From JAHJQQ01 sp964458835 (GTDB taxonomy: Bacteria > Pseudomonadota > Gammaproteobacteria > Thiohalobacterales > Thiohalobacteraceae), in NCBI GenBank assembly GCA_964458835.1, contig CAYWKV010000001.1, forward strand, positions 1-64,000: a stretch of DNA of 64,000 nt. Reading direction: 5' to 3'. Shown in pieces: positions 46,681 to 55,475 of the stretch. Below the pieces are notes generated by a model that saw only the letters and a program-made list of their open reading frames with translations, ran no database searches and had not been told where the DNA came from. Within the stretch, counting starts at the first letter, position 1; the number at the start of each line of letters is the position of its first letter. A program made the position numbers and the translations under genes.

Positions 46681-49093
46681 AGGTCATCCCAGATGCAACC
46701 TTGCGTTGGATCGCCAGGTTGTCTGTCGCATCCGAGGTAAACAGCCAATAGCTATAGGGATCAAGAGACAGTCGGCCTACGCCCAGGCCGAAGGGTGTAT
46801 CGAGCATGATCTCGCTGTACTTGGGCCGGTTGAGTTTGACCGACTGGATCAGCCGCATGGCAAAGTCGTCATATTCCAACATGCCCTCCGCCCTCGCCTG
46901 GCCATAGTCCGAGGATTCCAGGAGGAACTTGAACGCCGAGTTGTTGCGAATGACCTCGCCGACCGCCCCGAACCGACGGGTGTCTACCAGAGACTGTGTC
47001 ACGATCGAAAATGACCCCTTGTACTTGCGGGCACGGCGATAGCCTTCCTCAATGACGGCCTGCACCGGCGAGTCCTTGGCCCCGGCCGTGGCCGATAGGA
47101 ACTTCCAGGCCTCATCGAACAGGATGAAGCGGGGGTGCTCGCGGGATTCCTTGCTTCCCAGGTAGAGGTCGGCAGTCACCTTATGGATGATCATCAGGGT
47201 GACCACCGCGAACAACGCCTCATCGCTCATCAGATGTTCCAGCTCCAACACCACCCACTCGTCATGACTGATGTCTACACTGGATCTCCCGGAAACATAA
47301 CGCGCCAAGCGCCCTCCCGGCATGAAGTCGCGCATGTTGTAGGCCAAGGTGTGCGCAGCCCTGATGACGTGGTCCATGCTCTCGGAAATGTCATCTGCAG
47401 AATGTTTGGGGAATGTCTTTAGGAACTCACCGGCCAATTCAACGCCCCGTTCCGGGTCTCCCTTCGCGATAGCCCATTCTGTCGCGGCACCGATCAAGGT
47501 CCATTCGGTCTCGGTCGGGATCCCGGCCCGGTGGGAGTAAGCCATTTGTGCGATGACGGCCCGGGCCATCACGGCATCGCTTTCATTGGTGACACCGTCG
47601 AAAGGGTTAAGGACAAAGGCCTCATCCCCGAGATCGATATAGCGTCCCTTCAAGAGGGCGGTAAGCTTTTGGTAGGAGTAGCCGATGTCGATCACACGGC
47701 ACATGGCGCCGGTGCGGTAATGGTTAGTCAGCAGGTTCTGCATGAACACACTCTTACCGCCACCGCTCTGCGCGGCCACGAGGATGTTGTGATTCGAGGC
47801 GCCTCGGTCGAAGATATCGAGGCCAATCAACTGCCCTTTACGTCCGACATAGGCCAGAACCGGATCGCCGCCACCACGAAAATCGGCCTGGGCCGGAATC
47901 ATTCTGGCGACGGTTTCCAAGGGCACAATGAAGTGGCGATCCAGGAGATCCACGTTCTTCTTGACGTTGTACAAGCCCATCGGAAGGCTCGCGACCAGCA
48001 GGACGGACTGCAGCCAGCGCTCCTCCTGCATGACGAACCCGCGGGACTCCCACATACGGCGAACGCGCGCCGACGAGTTTCTCAGCCGTTCTTCGGTATC
48101 AGCGAAGACCCACAGCGTCGGCACGATCCGCATGAACGTGGTTTTGTCCATCTCGCCCAGTGCCCAGGCGTACTCATCCAACCGCCGGCGTAACTGAGCC
48201 ACGAAACCACCCGCGGCCTTCTGTGCGGACATGAGTTCCGCTTTCGCGGTGATATTGGTGGATACCGGCTCCGGGAGAACCGTCAGGCAATACAGAAAGG
48301 GCGTGCTCACTTGCTCGGTGTCTTGCGACATCCCCATGACACCGCCGAACAACTGGTTCATCTTCAGCAGGTCGATTTCACTGGGCATGACCTTCGGTGT
48401 CAGGCACTTCGCATAGCGCGCGCCGATCTTCACCGATTCCTTTCCTATGCTGATCTCGTCCTCCGCACGAATCACCTGACGGCGGATGGGCCGTGCAGGA
48501 TCATAGACTACACTGGCTGCATCCTCTCCGCCGACGACGCAGCGTAGAAACCTTAGCAACCCTTGAGGCGCAAGCGGCTCAGCGTGCAGACCAGCGCCCC
48601 GCAGGAACTCTTGCACACCGTTAACGGTATCCTGTGTCAATCCATCTGCGGCTTTGATCGACACAAGCAGACGGAACATGCGTGTCGGTATGCCCGACAT
48701 CCGGTCGAGTCCCATGGCGCCCTTACGCAGGAATTCGGCATATTGCGCGGCCCAGTCATTGAGAAGTGGATCGGGTCGATGGGTCTTGCGTTCGAACAGA
48801 TCCGTAAAGGGCTTCACGTCGGGATCGGCGAAGAGAATGAACTGGATCACCGTATCCGGTGGCATGGCCAACCGCAGAATGCCGCCCAGAATATCAGCGG
48901 TTTTCTCCGTCATAAACGGAAGCGGCATGCATTCCCAGATGCTGCCCTGCGCGCCTTCCTGCGAGAGGTAAGTCTTGCGTTCATGATCGTAGGCAACCCA
49001 CGGGAGGTAGTCGGATAGGCGCTCACGGGCCACATCGCGAGTCATACGCTGCTCGCTGATTCCTCCACGCTCCCCCAACAGCAGCTTCAGCAT
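46640..49093 (-). CDS. traC: TraC, VirB4-type secretion ATPase
   Basis: An 817-residue cytosolic ATPase. The N-terminal TraC_F/VirB4 half (residues 1-400) is followed by the motor: Walker A in ILVAAQSGGGKSVFM and Walker B in PRFILFDEAWKFL. FSIVTQSLVDTR is the following sensor-type box. It powers pilus assembly and is the one intact ATPase in this module, unlike TraD. It overlaps the TraN-like gene at its 3' end and is 8 nt from traV. Confidence 0.95.
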   Translation of the reverse strand: MLKLLLGERGGISEQRMTRDVARERLSDYLPWVAYDHERKTYLSQEGAQGSIWECMPLPFMTEKTADILGGILRLAMPPDTVIQFILFADPDVKPFTDLFERKTHRPDPLLNDWAAQYAEFLRKGAMGLDRMSGIPTRMFRLLVSIKAADGLTQDTVNGVQEFLRGAGLHAEPLAPQGLLRFLRCVVGGEDAASVVYDPARPIRRQVIRAEDEISIGKESVKIGARYAKCLTPKVMPSEIDLLKMNQLFGGVMGMSQDTEQVSTPFLYCLTVLPEPVSTNITAKAELMSAQKAAGGFVAQLRRRLDEYAWALGEMDKTTFMRIVPTLWVFADTEERLRNSSARVRRMWESRGFVMQEERWLQSVLLVASLPMGLYNVKKNVDLLDRHFIVPLETVARMIPAQADFRGGGDPVLAYVGRKGQLIGLDIFDRGASNHNILVAAQSGGGKSVFMQNLLTNHYRTGAMCRVIDIGYSYQKLTALLKGRYIDLGDEAFVLNPFDGVTNESDAVMARAVIAQMAYSHRAGIPTETEWTLIGAATEWAIAKGDPERGVELAGEFLKTFPKHSADDISESMDHVIRAAHTLAYNMRDFMPGGRLARYVSGRSSVDISHDEWVVLELEHLMSDEALFAVVTLMIIHKVTADLYLGSKESREHPRFILFDEAWKFLSATAGAKDSPVQAVIEEGYRRARKYKGSFSIVTQSLVDTRRFGAVGEVIRNNSAFKFLLESSDYGQARAEGMLEYDDFAMRLIQSVKLNRPKYSEIMLDTPFGLGVGRLSLDPYSYWLFTSDATDNLAIQRKVASGMTYVEAIRALASEAA

Positions 49094-49101
49094 ATGGCCC
49101 C

Positions 49102-49608
49102 CTATTTACCTTGCATGAACAGCTCAACGGGGCGTGACTCGCCAGTGTCACCGGCGGTCTCATCGAGCATCCACTGCGGCTTCTCCAACATGAGGTAGGC
49201 ATACCGAGGCATATACAGTGCGCCATCCTCATAAGTGAGGATCAGTGCGCGCCGTACTTTCGGTGGCTTGACCATCGGGGTGTGCGGATCCTGCAGGATG
49301 CTCGCCATCTCACGGTAGAGCTGGGTGCGGTAATCGGCCTGGGGTGTTTTCGGTGCGGCCTTTGGCGTTGACTCAGCCTTGTTACCCCCTTTCGCAGTTT
49401 CAAGGCCCGCATTCGCATCGTAATTGGCTGGTTGTGGTTCCTGGCCATCATCCTGGAGGGAATGGTCATAGGCCTGCTTCATGCTGACGCATTCTCCATA
49501 GTCGTTCAGCGCAGGACACATCGATGTCTCATTGTAGGGGTTGAGTGCCGAACATCCGGAGACAAGACACACCATGGCCGCCCACAGCCCGTTACGATAC
49601 GCATTCAT
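49102..49608 (-). CDS. traV: TraV, outer-membrane core lipoprotein
   Basis: A 168-residue lipoprotein (lipobox VSGC). SALNPYNETSMCPALNDYGECVSMKQAYDHS matches the CP...GEC..M...Y motif of TraV. With TraK and TraB it builds the core complex across the outer membrane. The start at 49608 overlaps the traB stop by 17 nt; an earlier in-frame ATG lacks a signal-peptide position. Confidence 0.9.
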   Translation of the reverse strand: MNAYRNGLWAAMVCLVSGCSALNPYNETSMCPALNDYGECVSMKQAYDHSLQDDGQEPQPANYDANAGLETAKGGNKAESTPKAAPKTPQADYRTQLYREMASILQDPHTPMVKPPKVRRALILTYEDGALYMPRYAYLMLEKPQWMLDETAGDTGESRPVELFMQGK

Positions 49609-50815
49609 CGGCTTCCTCCAAACACTGATACTTGATCTCAAGATCCACGCCTTCCTGGATCACGAGTGTGACCTTCTTCTTCGGCCCGACTTCGATCACA
49701 GGGAGCGTTTCTTTGGCGAGGTCCATGTAAAACCGCTGCAGCTCACCCGAACCTTGGGCGATACCGCCCCCGATCGCCGCGTTGGCAATCTCATCTGTGT
49801 TGAGGGATTGGGTAACACCGATGCCACTGGTCGAGGTAACGGTGCTGGATGATTCAACTGCCCGTCCTGCGCCTTCTGCAACGCCGGCGAGGAACGTCAG
49901 CCCGAGCACCCGTCCGGCGCGCATAACAACGCGTCCGCGTAGGCCGACCTTTCCGTCGGCATCGACGACATACCCAGCAACCTTCTGTTCAATGACTGCC
50001 TGATTGTCCTTCCCCACGCAGTTGAGGCTGACCAAGCGAAGATTCACTCGTTCTTCCGCTAAGCTCCCGTAGCCATGCGCTATCACGAAGCAATCCTTCA
50101 GGTTGGCCTTGACCCGGTTCGGCAGAATCGCCGGCGCTGCGACTCGGATCATGACGGGCTTGGGGTTCTTCTGCGCTTCGCCCCCGATGGGCGCGTCCAG
50201 GCCCGATAACAGTGTTGCCTCCATAAAAGAGGGTGGCAAATGGATCGCGGTTTTTTTTTGAGCCGTGACTGTTGTCTCTGCTTCCTTACCCTCGACCCGT
50301 CCGATTCCTCCGATGACCTCGATGGCCTGAGCCTGTTGAGGCCCATTGGGCATACCCGTTGCGGCACTTGTTCGAACCATCGACCCAGCCGTCGACATCT
50401 GAGGCGGTGGCGGTGGCGGTGGGATCTGCACGGCACCTTCCTGAAGGTTGGGCATGAGTGACGCCGGGTTATTCGGATCCGGCGCCTTTTTGTTTTCTAC
50501 CATCGACAGGGCTTTCTTCAGATCCTCGGCGACCTGCTTCATCTCCTTGCGTGATTCCGTCAGCTCATTGGACTTGCTTTCCAGCTCTGCCTGTAGCCTG
50601 TCATAGAGATCCCGTTCGAGGGTGTCGCTGTCGAGTAACAGGGAGTCTGTATCCTTTTTCTCAGCGACTTCTGCCCGTCGTGCCCTTGCCTCATCGGCCT
50701 TGCCGCCCACTGCCAGGTACCCGCCCAGCAGAATGCCTGCCACGATCAGCGCAACGACGATACCGCGGCGCTCATTCGCGCTGCGCGTCTCCCAGTAGTC
50801 CTTAAGCTTCTGCAT
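49592..50815 (-). CDS. traB: TraB, VirB10-type core protein
   Basis: A 407-residue protein with one N-terminal span (GIVVALIVAGILLGGYLAV), a coiled coil (ERDLYDRLQAELESKSNELTES), a proline-rich spacer containing nine prolines near residue 135, and a VirB10-like C-terminal barrel (GGEAQKNPKPVMIRVAAPAILPNRV, DCFVIAHGYGSLAEERVNLRL, GLRGRVVMRAGRVLG). It links inner and outer membranes. The start follows a GAGG-type site, 12 nt after traK. Confidence 0.93.
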   Translation of the reverse strand: MQKLKDYWETRSANERRGIVVALIVAGILLGGYLAVGGKADEARARRAEVAEKKDTDSLLLDSDTLERDLYDRLQAELESKSNELTESRKEMKQVAEDLKKALSMVENKKAPDPNNPASLMPNLQEGAVQIPPPPPPPQMSTAGSMVRTSAATGMPNGPQQAQAIEVIGGIGRVEGKEAETTVTAQKKTAIHLPPSFMEATLLSGLDAPIGGEAQKNPKPVMIRVAAPAILPNRVKANLKDCFVIAHGYGSLAEERVNLRLVSLNCVGKDNQAVIEQKVAGYVVDADGKVGLRGRVVMRAGRVLGLTFLAGVAEGAGRAVESSSTVTSTSGIGVTQSLNTDEIANAAIGGGIAQGSGELQRFYMDLAKETLPVIEVGPKKKVTLVIQEGVDLEIKYQCLEEADECVS

Positions 50816-50827
50816 TTGAGTTGCTCC

Positions 50828-51565
50828 TCACTGCGCCCGGCGCTCGACCACAAACACGCGTACACGATCACCGGCGCGTATTTCGCCGTTTTCACTGTCT
50901 ACTGACACACCGGCAATATGCTCACCGAAAACCGGTTGTAAGAAATCGGCCTCTGCAATGCGCGTGACTGCATTAGCAGTGAACTGGTATACCTTCAGGC
51001 GCAGACCGACACCTTCAATCTCCACTTCCTTGATTTCATCGACAAACCCATGCCCCAGGGCACCGACTGGCTCAGCCTTCTCATGGACCGTGAACGACTC
51101 TGGGTAGTCGTCTCTATAGGCGTGCTCCAACACATAGAGCACCTTCTTCTCGAACGGCATGCCTGTCATCAGGGCCAGGTTCTTCTTGGCGTCGCCAGCA
51201 CCCGTCTTCAGACGGACACTCTGCGAGGGTACGGGCTTCAATTCGCCAATCATGGAGAAGACCTCGCCATTGCATACCACGAACAGATCGACGTCTTCCT
51301 GGGCGAGAAGCACGGCATCGTCTCCGGGACGCTTCTGCCTTTGCAGCTTCACGAATACATTGGCTCCGACCGTCTCGGCTACCACGCCCTTCTCGGACGA
51401 GAAGAAGACATCGTCGACCCGGCCGGCTTCGCACACGACACGGTTGACGTCGCGATTACTCAACAGCACCTTCGTGCTCCGTTCAGGCGTAATGGTGGTA
51501 TCTGCTACGGCTCCGCCGGATGCAATCAGCATCGCTATGCCGAGTGTGAGGATTGCCCTATTCAT
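50828..51565 (-). CDS. traK: TraK, VirB9-type secretin-like core protein
   Basis: A 245-residue exported protein (signal AILTLGIAMLIASGGAVA), start at 51565. The N-terminal domain with NRDVNRVVCEAGRVDDVFFSSEKGV and the C-terminal FLQPVFGEHIAGVSVDSENGEIRAGDRVRVFVVERR match TraK. It forms the ring with TraV lipoproteins and TraB. It overlaps the traE stop by 8 nt, while the longer frame upstream is inside traE and not coding. Confidence 0.92.
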   Translation of the reverse strand: MNRAILTLGIAMLIASGGAVADTTITPERSTKVLLSNRDVNRVVCEAGRVDDVFFSSEKGVVAETVGANVFVKLQRQKRPGDDAVLLAQEDVDLFVVCNGEVFSMIGELKPVPSQSVRLKTGAGDAKKNLALMTGMPFEKKVLYVLEHAYRDDYPESFTVHEKAEPVGALGHGFVDEIKEVEIEGVGLRLKVYQFTANAVTRIAEADFLQPVFGEHIAGVSVDSENGEIRAGDRVRVFVVERRAQ

Positions 51566-52172
51566 CCATCTGCTCCTCGATGATGGTGAGATCCGTTGTC
51601 GTGCCCTTTTCCTGTTGGTTGGGTCGTTCGGTCTCAATTTTTTCAATCCAGAACCTTCCATGGGTAATTCTGTAGCCCAAGCGGATGGTCGCGCGGGTCT
51701 GTTCCAGCTGGGTTCCCAAGCGTCGGACCGTGAACCCCTTGACTTCTATCAGTCCGGCTTTTGGCGTCTGGATATCCTCGATGAAATAGGTACGGCTGAT
51801 TCGCTTGATCTTCTCGATGCGCTCTGCGATTTCGAGCCAGCGGCGCCTTTCACCTTCAATAGCCTCCGGCGCGAAGAGGAACATGAGCTCCTCGAACTGC
51901 GGGCGGGCGTTTTGCGCTGTGTACGTGAACCCTAAATTGGTGATGTACCTTGCCATGGCGCGCAGATACTCAGGCGACGCCGTGTGGTCTCCGACCTCCA
52001 TTGGCCCGGTGACGGTGAGAGGTACGAGCGTCGTCATGCGCGAGTCGCGCTCTTTGGCAAGCTGATACGACAACAGGCCGGCTGCCAATACCAAAGCGCC
52101 GACGGTTACCAACAGGAGGCGATTCGCCACATAGACATTGGACGATGCCGCAAGAAAGCGTTCGAAAAGCAT
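51558..52172 (-). CDS. traE: TraE, VirB5/VirB8-like assembly protein
   Basis: A 204-residue protein with one N-terminal span (LLLVTVGALVLAAGLLSYQLA) and a periplasmic domain including YLRAMARYITNLGFTYTAQNARPQFEELMFLFAPEA, the conserved TraE segment. It fits between TraL and the core complex. The start at 52172 follows GGGAG; the longer frame would lie within traL. Confidence 0.9.
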   Translation of the reverse strand: MLFERFLAASSNVYVANRLLLVTVGALVLAAGLLSYQLAKERDSRMTTLVPLTVTGPMEVGDHTASPEYLRAMARYITNLGFTYTAQNARPQFEELMFLFAPEAIEGERRRWLEIAERIEKIKRISRTYFIEDIQTPKAGLIEVKGFTVRRLGTQLEQTRATIRLGYRITHGRFWIEKIETERPNQQEKGTTTDLTIIEEQMDE

Positions 52173-52176
52173 GCGA

Positions 52177-52443
52177 CTACTCCCGGAACCGTGTGCAGAA
52201 GGCGTGGGGATAGCCGTGGAATCCAAAAAAACCGGCTCGGTACTGGCTGTGCAGCATGTAACCGCGCGCGCGGGATCTCTTGAGGCGTATGTACAGATAT
52301 GGCACGACGAACAATGCCAACCAGAACCACCCGCTGAGGATCATGCCGATTGCATAACCGATCGCGGCTGCGACCCATTCGTCCTGCTCGAACCAGAGCA
52401 GCTGCAGCGGTCGATGCAAGTAGTTGGGGACCTTGTAGATCAT
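52177..52443 (-). CDS. traL: TraL, VirB3-like inner-membrane protein
   Basis: An 88-residue protein. Two hydrophobic stretches (VAAAIGYAIGMILSGWFWLALFVVPYLYIRL) form the TraL hairpin, preceded by NYLHRPLQLLWFEQDE typical of TraL. Gene order traA-traL-traE-traK-traB-traV-traC is the standard F-type order. The traL-traA gap (52444-52572) holds a small GC-rich hairpin only. Confidence 0.9.
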   Translation of the reverse strand: MIYKVPNYLHRPLQLLWFEQDEWVAAAIGYAIGMILSGWFWLALFVVPYLYIRLKRSRARGYMLHSQYRAGFFGFHGYPHAFCTRFRE

Positions 52444-52572
52444 GTCTTACCCCTGTCACGGACGCCCTTCCCACTGAGTCCTCGGCGCGTGGGGCGTTGA
52501 CGCGCGCCGTTGGGTCGGTAGCCCCGGTAACCCGGGGCTACTTACCCTCACCAGAGCCCGAGTACCGGGCGA

Positions 52573-52866
52573 TTACAGAACGTAGCCGATGGCGTTGAGA
52601 ATGTTCTCCGCATTCCAGAACACGATCGCCGCCGCGAGCGAAAGGACGCCCATCGCCGCCGAACGGAACAGGAAGAAGATGCCCATTGCCACGAGACCGA
52701 TGGAAATCACGTAACCGATTTCGCCGTTCAGCACGTTGGTGACCAGGCCGGTATACAGTGCGTTGCCCGCACCGGTGGCGAACGTCACCGCAGAGGCGGC
52801 GCCGGCAAACAACATCATCATGAATGCCGTCAAGGCGCCAGTACCCATCTTCAGAAGGTTCTTCAT
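52573..52866 (-). CDS. traA: TraA-type pilin
   Basis: A 97-residue prepilin. Leader with GTGALTAFMMMLFAGAASA and a signal-peptidase site, then the mature pilin with two hydrophobic helices (EIGYVISIGLVAMGIFFLF and GVLSLAAAIVFWNAENIL) and a short middle loop, as in F-like pilins. Its stop region leads to traL, and its start overlaps the DsbC-like stop as ATGA. Confidence 0.85.
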   Translation of the reverse strand: MKNLLKMGTGALTAFMMMLFAGAASAVTFATGAGNALYTGLVTNVLNGEIGYVISIGLVAMGIFFLFRSAAMGVLSLAAAIVFWNAENILNAIGYVL

Positions 52867-53630
52867 TGCTTCGACTCCTTTGCTTGATTGAGCAGATTGT
52901 TGATCCGGGCGGGTTGAAATCCGGCCACAACTTGTCCGTTGATGACCAGTGATGGGGTGCCCGATAGCCCCAACCTCTGTGCGTACTGACGGTGGTGTGT
53001 CAGACGGGTGTGTCCCGTCTCACACCCCACGAGCTTGTCAGTCGCATCCGCTCGCTCATACATACCTTCCAGAGTCTTGATCGGGTCCTTGGCACACAGT
53101 ACGTGTTCCGCTTTTTTCGCGGCCAGCGGATGCAATGCATCCTGAGGCACGAAGAACACATACCGCGTGAGGTCCGACCGGGTTTTTGCCAATTCATGCC
53201 ATTGGCGGCAATACGGACAATCTGGATCCACGAACTCGATCACCTTGATCGGCCCATCGCCCACCTTGACCGCCTCATCCAGGACAAGTGCATCGACCCG
53301 CCCTTTCATCAATTCGCCCAGGCGTTCAGCAGAGATGCTGCGTCCTGTCGCGTCGTAGATTTCTCCGAAGAAGAGCCATTTCTTATCCGGCCAGAAGTAC
53401 AGGAGTCGGCCGCCGGTCAGTACTTCGTACATCCCAGGTACTTCCGAAGGCCCAAGGAACTCCGGCACAGTGTTGGTGAAAGTCAGTTTGAACTGCGCCT
53501 CGGCCGCGGCACGCATCTCGTCTGCTCTCGACAGCGCGTCTCCGGATACAGGTACACCATTGTCTGCTCCCAGACTGATGTGCGAGATCAGCGCCGCTAG
53601 ACATGTCACTGCTACCGCTATCGCCTTCAT
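52863..53630 (-). CDS. DsbC-like disulfide isomerase
   Basis: A 255-residue periplasmic protein, start at 53630 with a signal peptide (IAVAVTCLAALISHISLG). An N-terminal dimerisation domain with FLGPSEVPGMYEVLTGGRLLYFW precedes a thioredoxin domain with VDPDCPYCRQW (active CPYC) and GLSGTPSLVING (cis-proline). It shuffles disulfides in the Cys-rich TraN, TraU and related proteins. It is encoded in the same place in SXT, IncA/C and IncH elements. Confidence 0.92.
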   Translation of the reverse strand: MKAIAVAVTCLAALISHISLGADNGVPVSGDALSRADEMRAAAEAQFKLTFTNTVPEFLGPSEVPGMYEVLTGGRLLYFWPDKKWLFFGEIYDATGRSISAERLGELMKGRVDALVLDEAVKVGDGPIKVIEFVDPDCPYCRQWHELAKTRSDLTRYVFFVPQDALHPLAAKKAEHVLCAKDPIKTLEGMYERADATDKLVGCETGHTRLTHHRQYAQRLGLSGTPSLVINGQVVAGFQPARINNLLNQAKESKQ

Positions 53631-53637
53631 TACTCCC

Positions 53638-54165
53638 TCACTGTGCCTTGATGACGACGCGACGGTTACGCTGGTGGCACTCCGGTGCCTGTTCGCGACA
53701 CAGCGGGTATCGTTCCCCGCCGACCCATACCGTAACCACACTGGCGGGAGATGCCGCGCGCGCCAGTTCTGCGACCACATCCGCACGTGCGGCTGCCAGG
53801 CGATTGTTTGCCTCCGCACTCCCCTGGATGTCGGTGTGACCCTCGATGGTTATCGCCGGGTAAGCGCGGGCGAGCGCCTCGATCGCTTGCCGGTCTTTAT
53901 CCGTGACCGCGACACCGCTCAGGGGGTACTGGATCACCAGGCGAACCGGTAGTTCAGGCCGGTCCGTCTGCGTGGACGCCACGTGAACCCCGCGCAAGAC
54001 TTCAACTGTCGCCTCTGCTCGCATCGCAGATACGCCTGTTGTGTCCAGCGGATGTAGTTCAGCGGTTTGCTGCGTATCCCGAGGTACGATGTACCAACCC
54101 TGTGGCTCCTGGACCACGGTCTGGGTACCGACAAGCAGGGTGGCTAGTACGAGCAATTCGTTCAT
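53638..54165 (-). CDS. OmpA-like peptidoglycan-binding protein
   Basis: A 175-residue exported protein (signal LLVLATLLVGTQTVV). The C-terminal OmpA-like domain has AITIEGHTDIQGSAEANNRLAAARADVV with the conserved GHTD and NxxLAxxRA motif and ERYPLCREQAPECHQRNRRVVI. It likely ties the secretion machine to peptidoglycan. It is the first gene of the core tra cluster on this strand, with an A-tract motif 28 nt upstream. Confidence 0.85.
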   Translation of the reverse strand: MNELLVLATLLVGTQTVVQEPQGWYIVPRDTQQTAELHPLDTTGVSAMRAEATVEVLRGVHVASTQTDRPELPVRLVIQYPLSGVAVTDKDRQAIEALARAYPAITIEGHTDIQGSAEANNRLAAARADVVAELARAASPASVVTVWVGGERYPLCREQAPECHQRNRRVVIKAQ

Positions 54166-54192
54166 GGGAACGAAGCGTACTGGCCGTGTGGT

Positions 54193-54209
54193 GGCTTAAA
54201 AAAGGTGCC
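54193..54209. promoter_or_regulatory. A-tract box ahead of the OmpA-like gene
   Basis: GGCTTAAAAAAGGTGCC, an imperfect palindrome with a 6-A core, 28 nt upstream of the start at 54165. Similar boxes precede traI, the gene at 23156 and the gene at 62963. The rest of 54166-54284 shows nothing else. Confidence 0.4.
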
Positions 54210-54284
54210 GAACAGCCTGATTGTGGTTCTTTGCGGGATATTTTCGCGGTATCGGGTGGGACGCTACGACATCGTATCGACGAC

Positions 54285-54866
54285 CTAAATCCGGTAGTGC
54301 AGATTGGCCGCAATTGTCCGAATGGCTAGTGCCATGGCCGATACCCACAAGAATATGATCCAGGGGTGCACTGGAAGCGGGACGACAACATAGATCAGTG
54401 GAAATAAGAAGATCGCATGTGCAAGATGAAATCCCAAATTGAAGCGTACCGGGTTGACGTATTCGTCACCACATTTGCGCTTTTGGCGGACAACAAACCC
54501 GTCTACCAGCGACGCCAGCAACAATGGTCCCAGCAGAAACAGCCAAACAACAAGCAGTGACACTCTTTGGAAGAATTGAAACAACAACCATCGCCCTGTT
54601 TCACCTCGGTCCTGCATCCAGCGACTCGGTTGTGCTGCAGTGGATTTCCGCTTGAGGAGATATCGGTCGGTCAATGCCACCCAGCTCTGTGCGCGACTCG
54701 TGACTTCGGCAGTCAGACTCGTCCCAATGGCTCTCACAATCATATCGTTCTCGCCCTTGACCGTTCTTGCTATCCATTGTGGCGATGCCAACAGCCAAAG
54801 CAACAGCGCACCACTTACTGATAACAGCAACACGGTCGATAGCCAGCTTTCGCTCTTGGATTCCAT
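54285..54866 (-). CDS. DUF4400-like integral membrane protein
   Basis: A 193-residue protein with an N-terminal span (STVLLLSVSGALLLWLLASPQ), a middle pair (FFQRVSLLVVWLFLLGPLLLASLVDGFVV) and a C-terminal pair (LGFHLAHAIFLFPLIYVVVPLPVHP and FLWVSAMALAIRTIA). The RWLLFQFFQR....GP.L.A...DG...R segment fits DUF4400, a family regularly encoded next to traD in SXT/IncA-C-type elements. It is probably a helper of the coupling protein. Confidence 0.75.
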   Translation of the reverse strand: MESKSESWLSTVLLLSVSGALLLWLLASPQWIARTVKGENDMIVRAIGTSLTAEVTSRAQSWVALTDRYLLKRKSTAAQPSRWMQDRGETGRWLLFQFFQRVSLLVVWLFLLGPLLLASLVDGFVVRQKRKCGDEYVNPVRFNLGFHLAHAIFLFPLIYVVVPLPVHPWIIFLWVSAMALAIRTIAANLHYRI

Positions 54867-54869
54867 GAT

Positions 54870-55451
54870 CTAACGGCCGATTACGAAGTCCATTCTGTCC
54901 CATAGCGGATACAGTGCCTCACGGGTGAGGGCAAGGTGACGCACGAGAACAAGCATGCGGTAGTCGATTGGCAGAATGTGTCCCATCCGGCCTGGTGCAT
55001 GTCTCTGATGCAGTCGTGGCCGTTGATGAGTACGTGCCCACCATGTCGAGATCCCCTCCCAGCAGGGATCCCAGATTGACGTTCCTGAGGTGCCCTGCTC
55101 CACGTAAACCGTGCTGCGCAGACACAATGGCAGGTCCGCAATCAGACCGCGCACGAAAAACGCAAGCCGGTACGCAGGATCTGCTGTTTGTCCTGTCCCA
55201 TACTCCCATTCGGCCAACGCCCTTATCAGGCAGCTCCCTAAAAGGGGCCGTCCGCAAAGCGGATCAGGCACGAAGTCCGTAAGATAGCTCGCTATCTGCA
55301 TGGCCACAGAGCGTGCTTGTGGATGTTCCTCAACGAGATATCCCCATGTATGACCGAGACCCCAGTGATTTAGCTGTCGAGTCAGGACTCGTTCTATGGA
55401 CGGTGGTGTCTCAGTAGGACCAATAAGAATGACGCTCGTCGTTTCGGTCAT
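54870..55451 (-). CDS. Hypothetical protein between traD and the DUF4400 gene
   Basis: A 193-residue protein, start at 55451 (an ATG 6 codons earlier is also possible). It has no signal peptide and mixed helices and strands (LIRALAEWEYGTGQTADPAYRLAFFVRGLIADLPL, LVLVRHLALTREALYPLWDRMDF). The gene order traI-traD-this-DUF4400 is like other MobH elements, where a poorly conserved protein of this size also lies here. The role is unknown. Confidence 0.55.
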   Translation of the reverse strand: MTETTSVILIGPTETPPSIERVLTRQLNHWGLGHTWGYLVEEHPQARSVAMQIASYLTDFVPDPLCGRPLLGSCLIRALAEWEYGTGQTADPAYRLAFFVRGLIADLPLCLRSTVYVEQGTSGTSIWDPCWEGISTWWARTHQRPRLHQRHAPGRMGHILPIDYRMLVLVRHLALTREALYPLWDRMDFVIGR

Positions 55452-55475
55452 ATGTCGATGCATTCCCACGAGCTT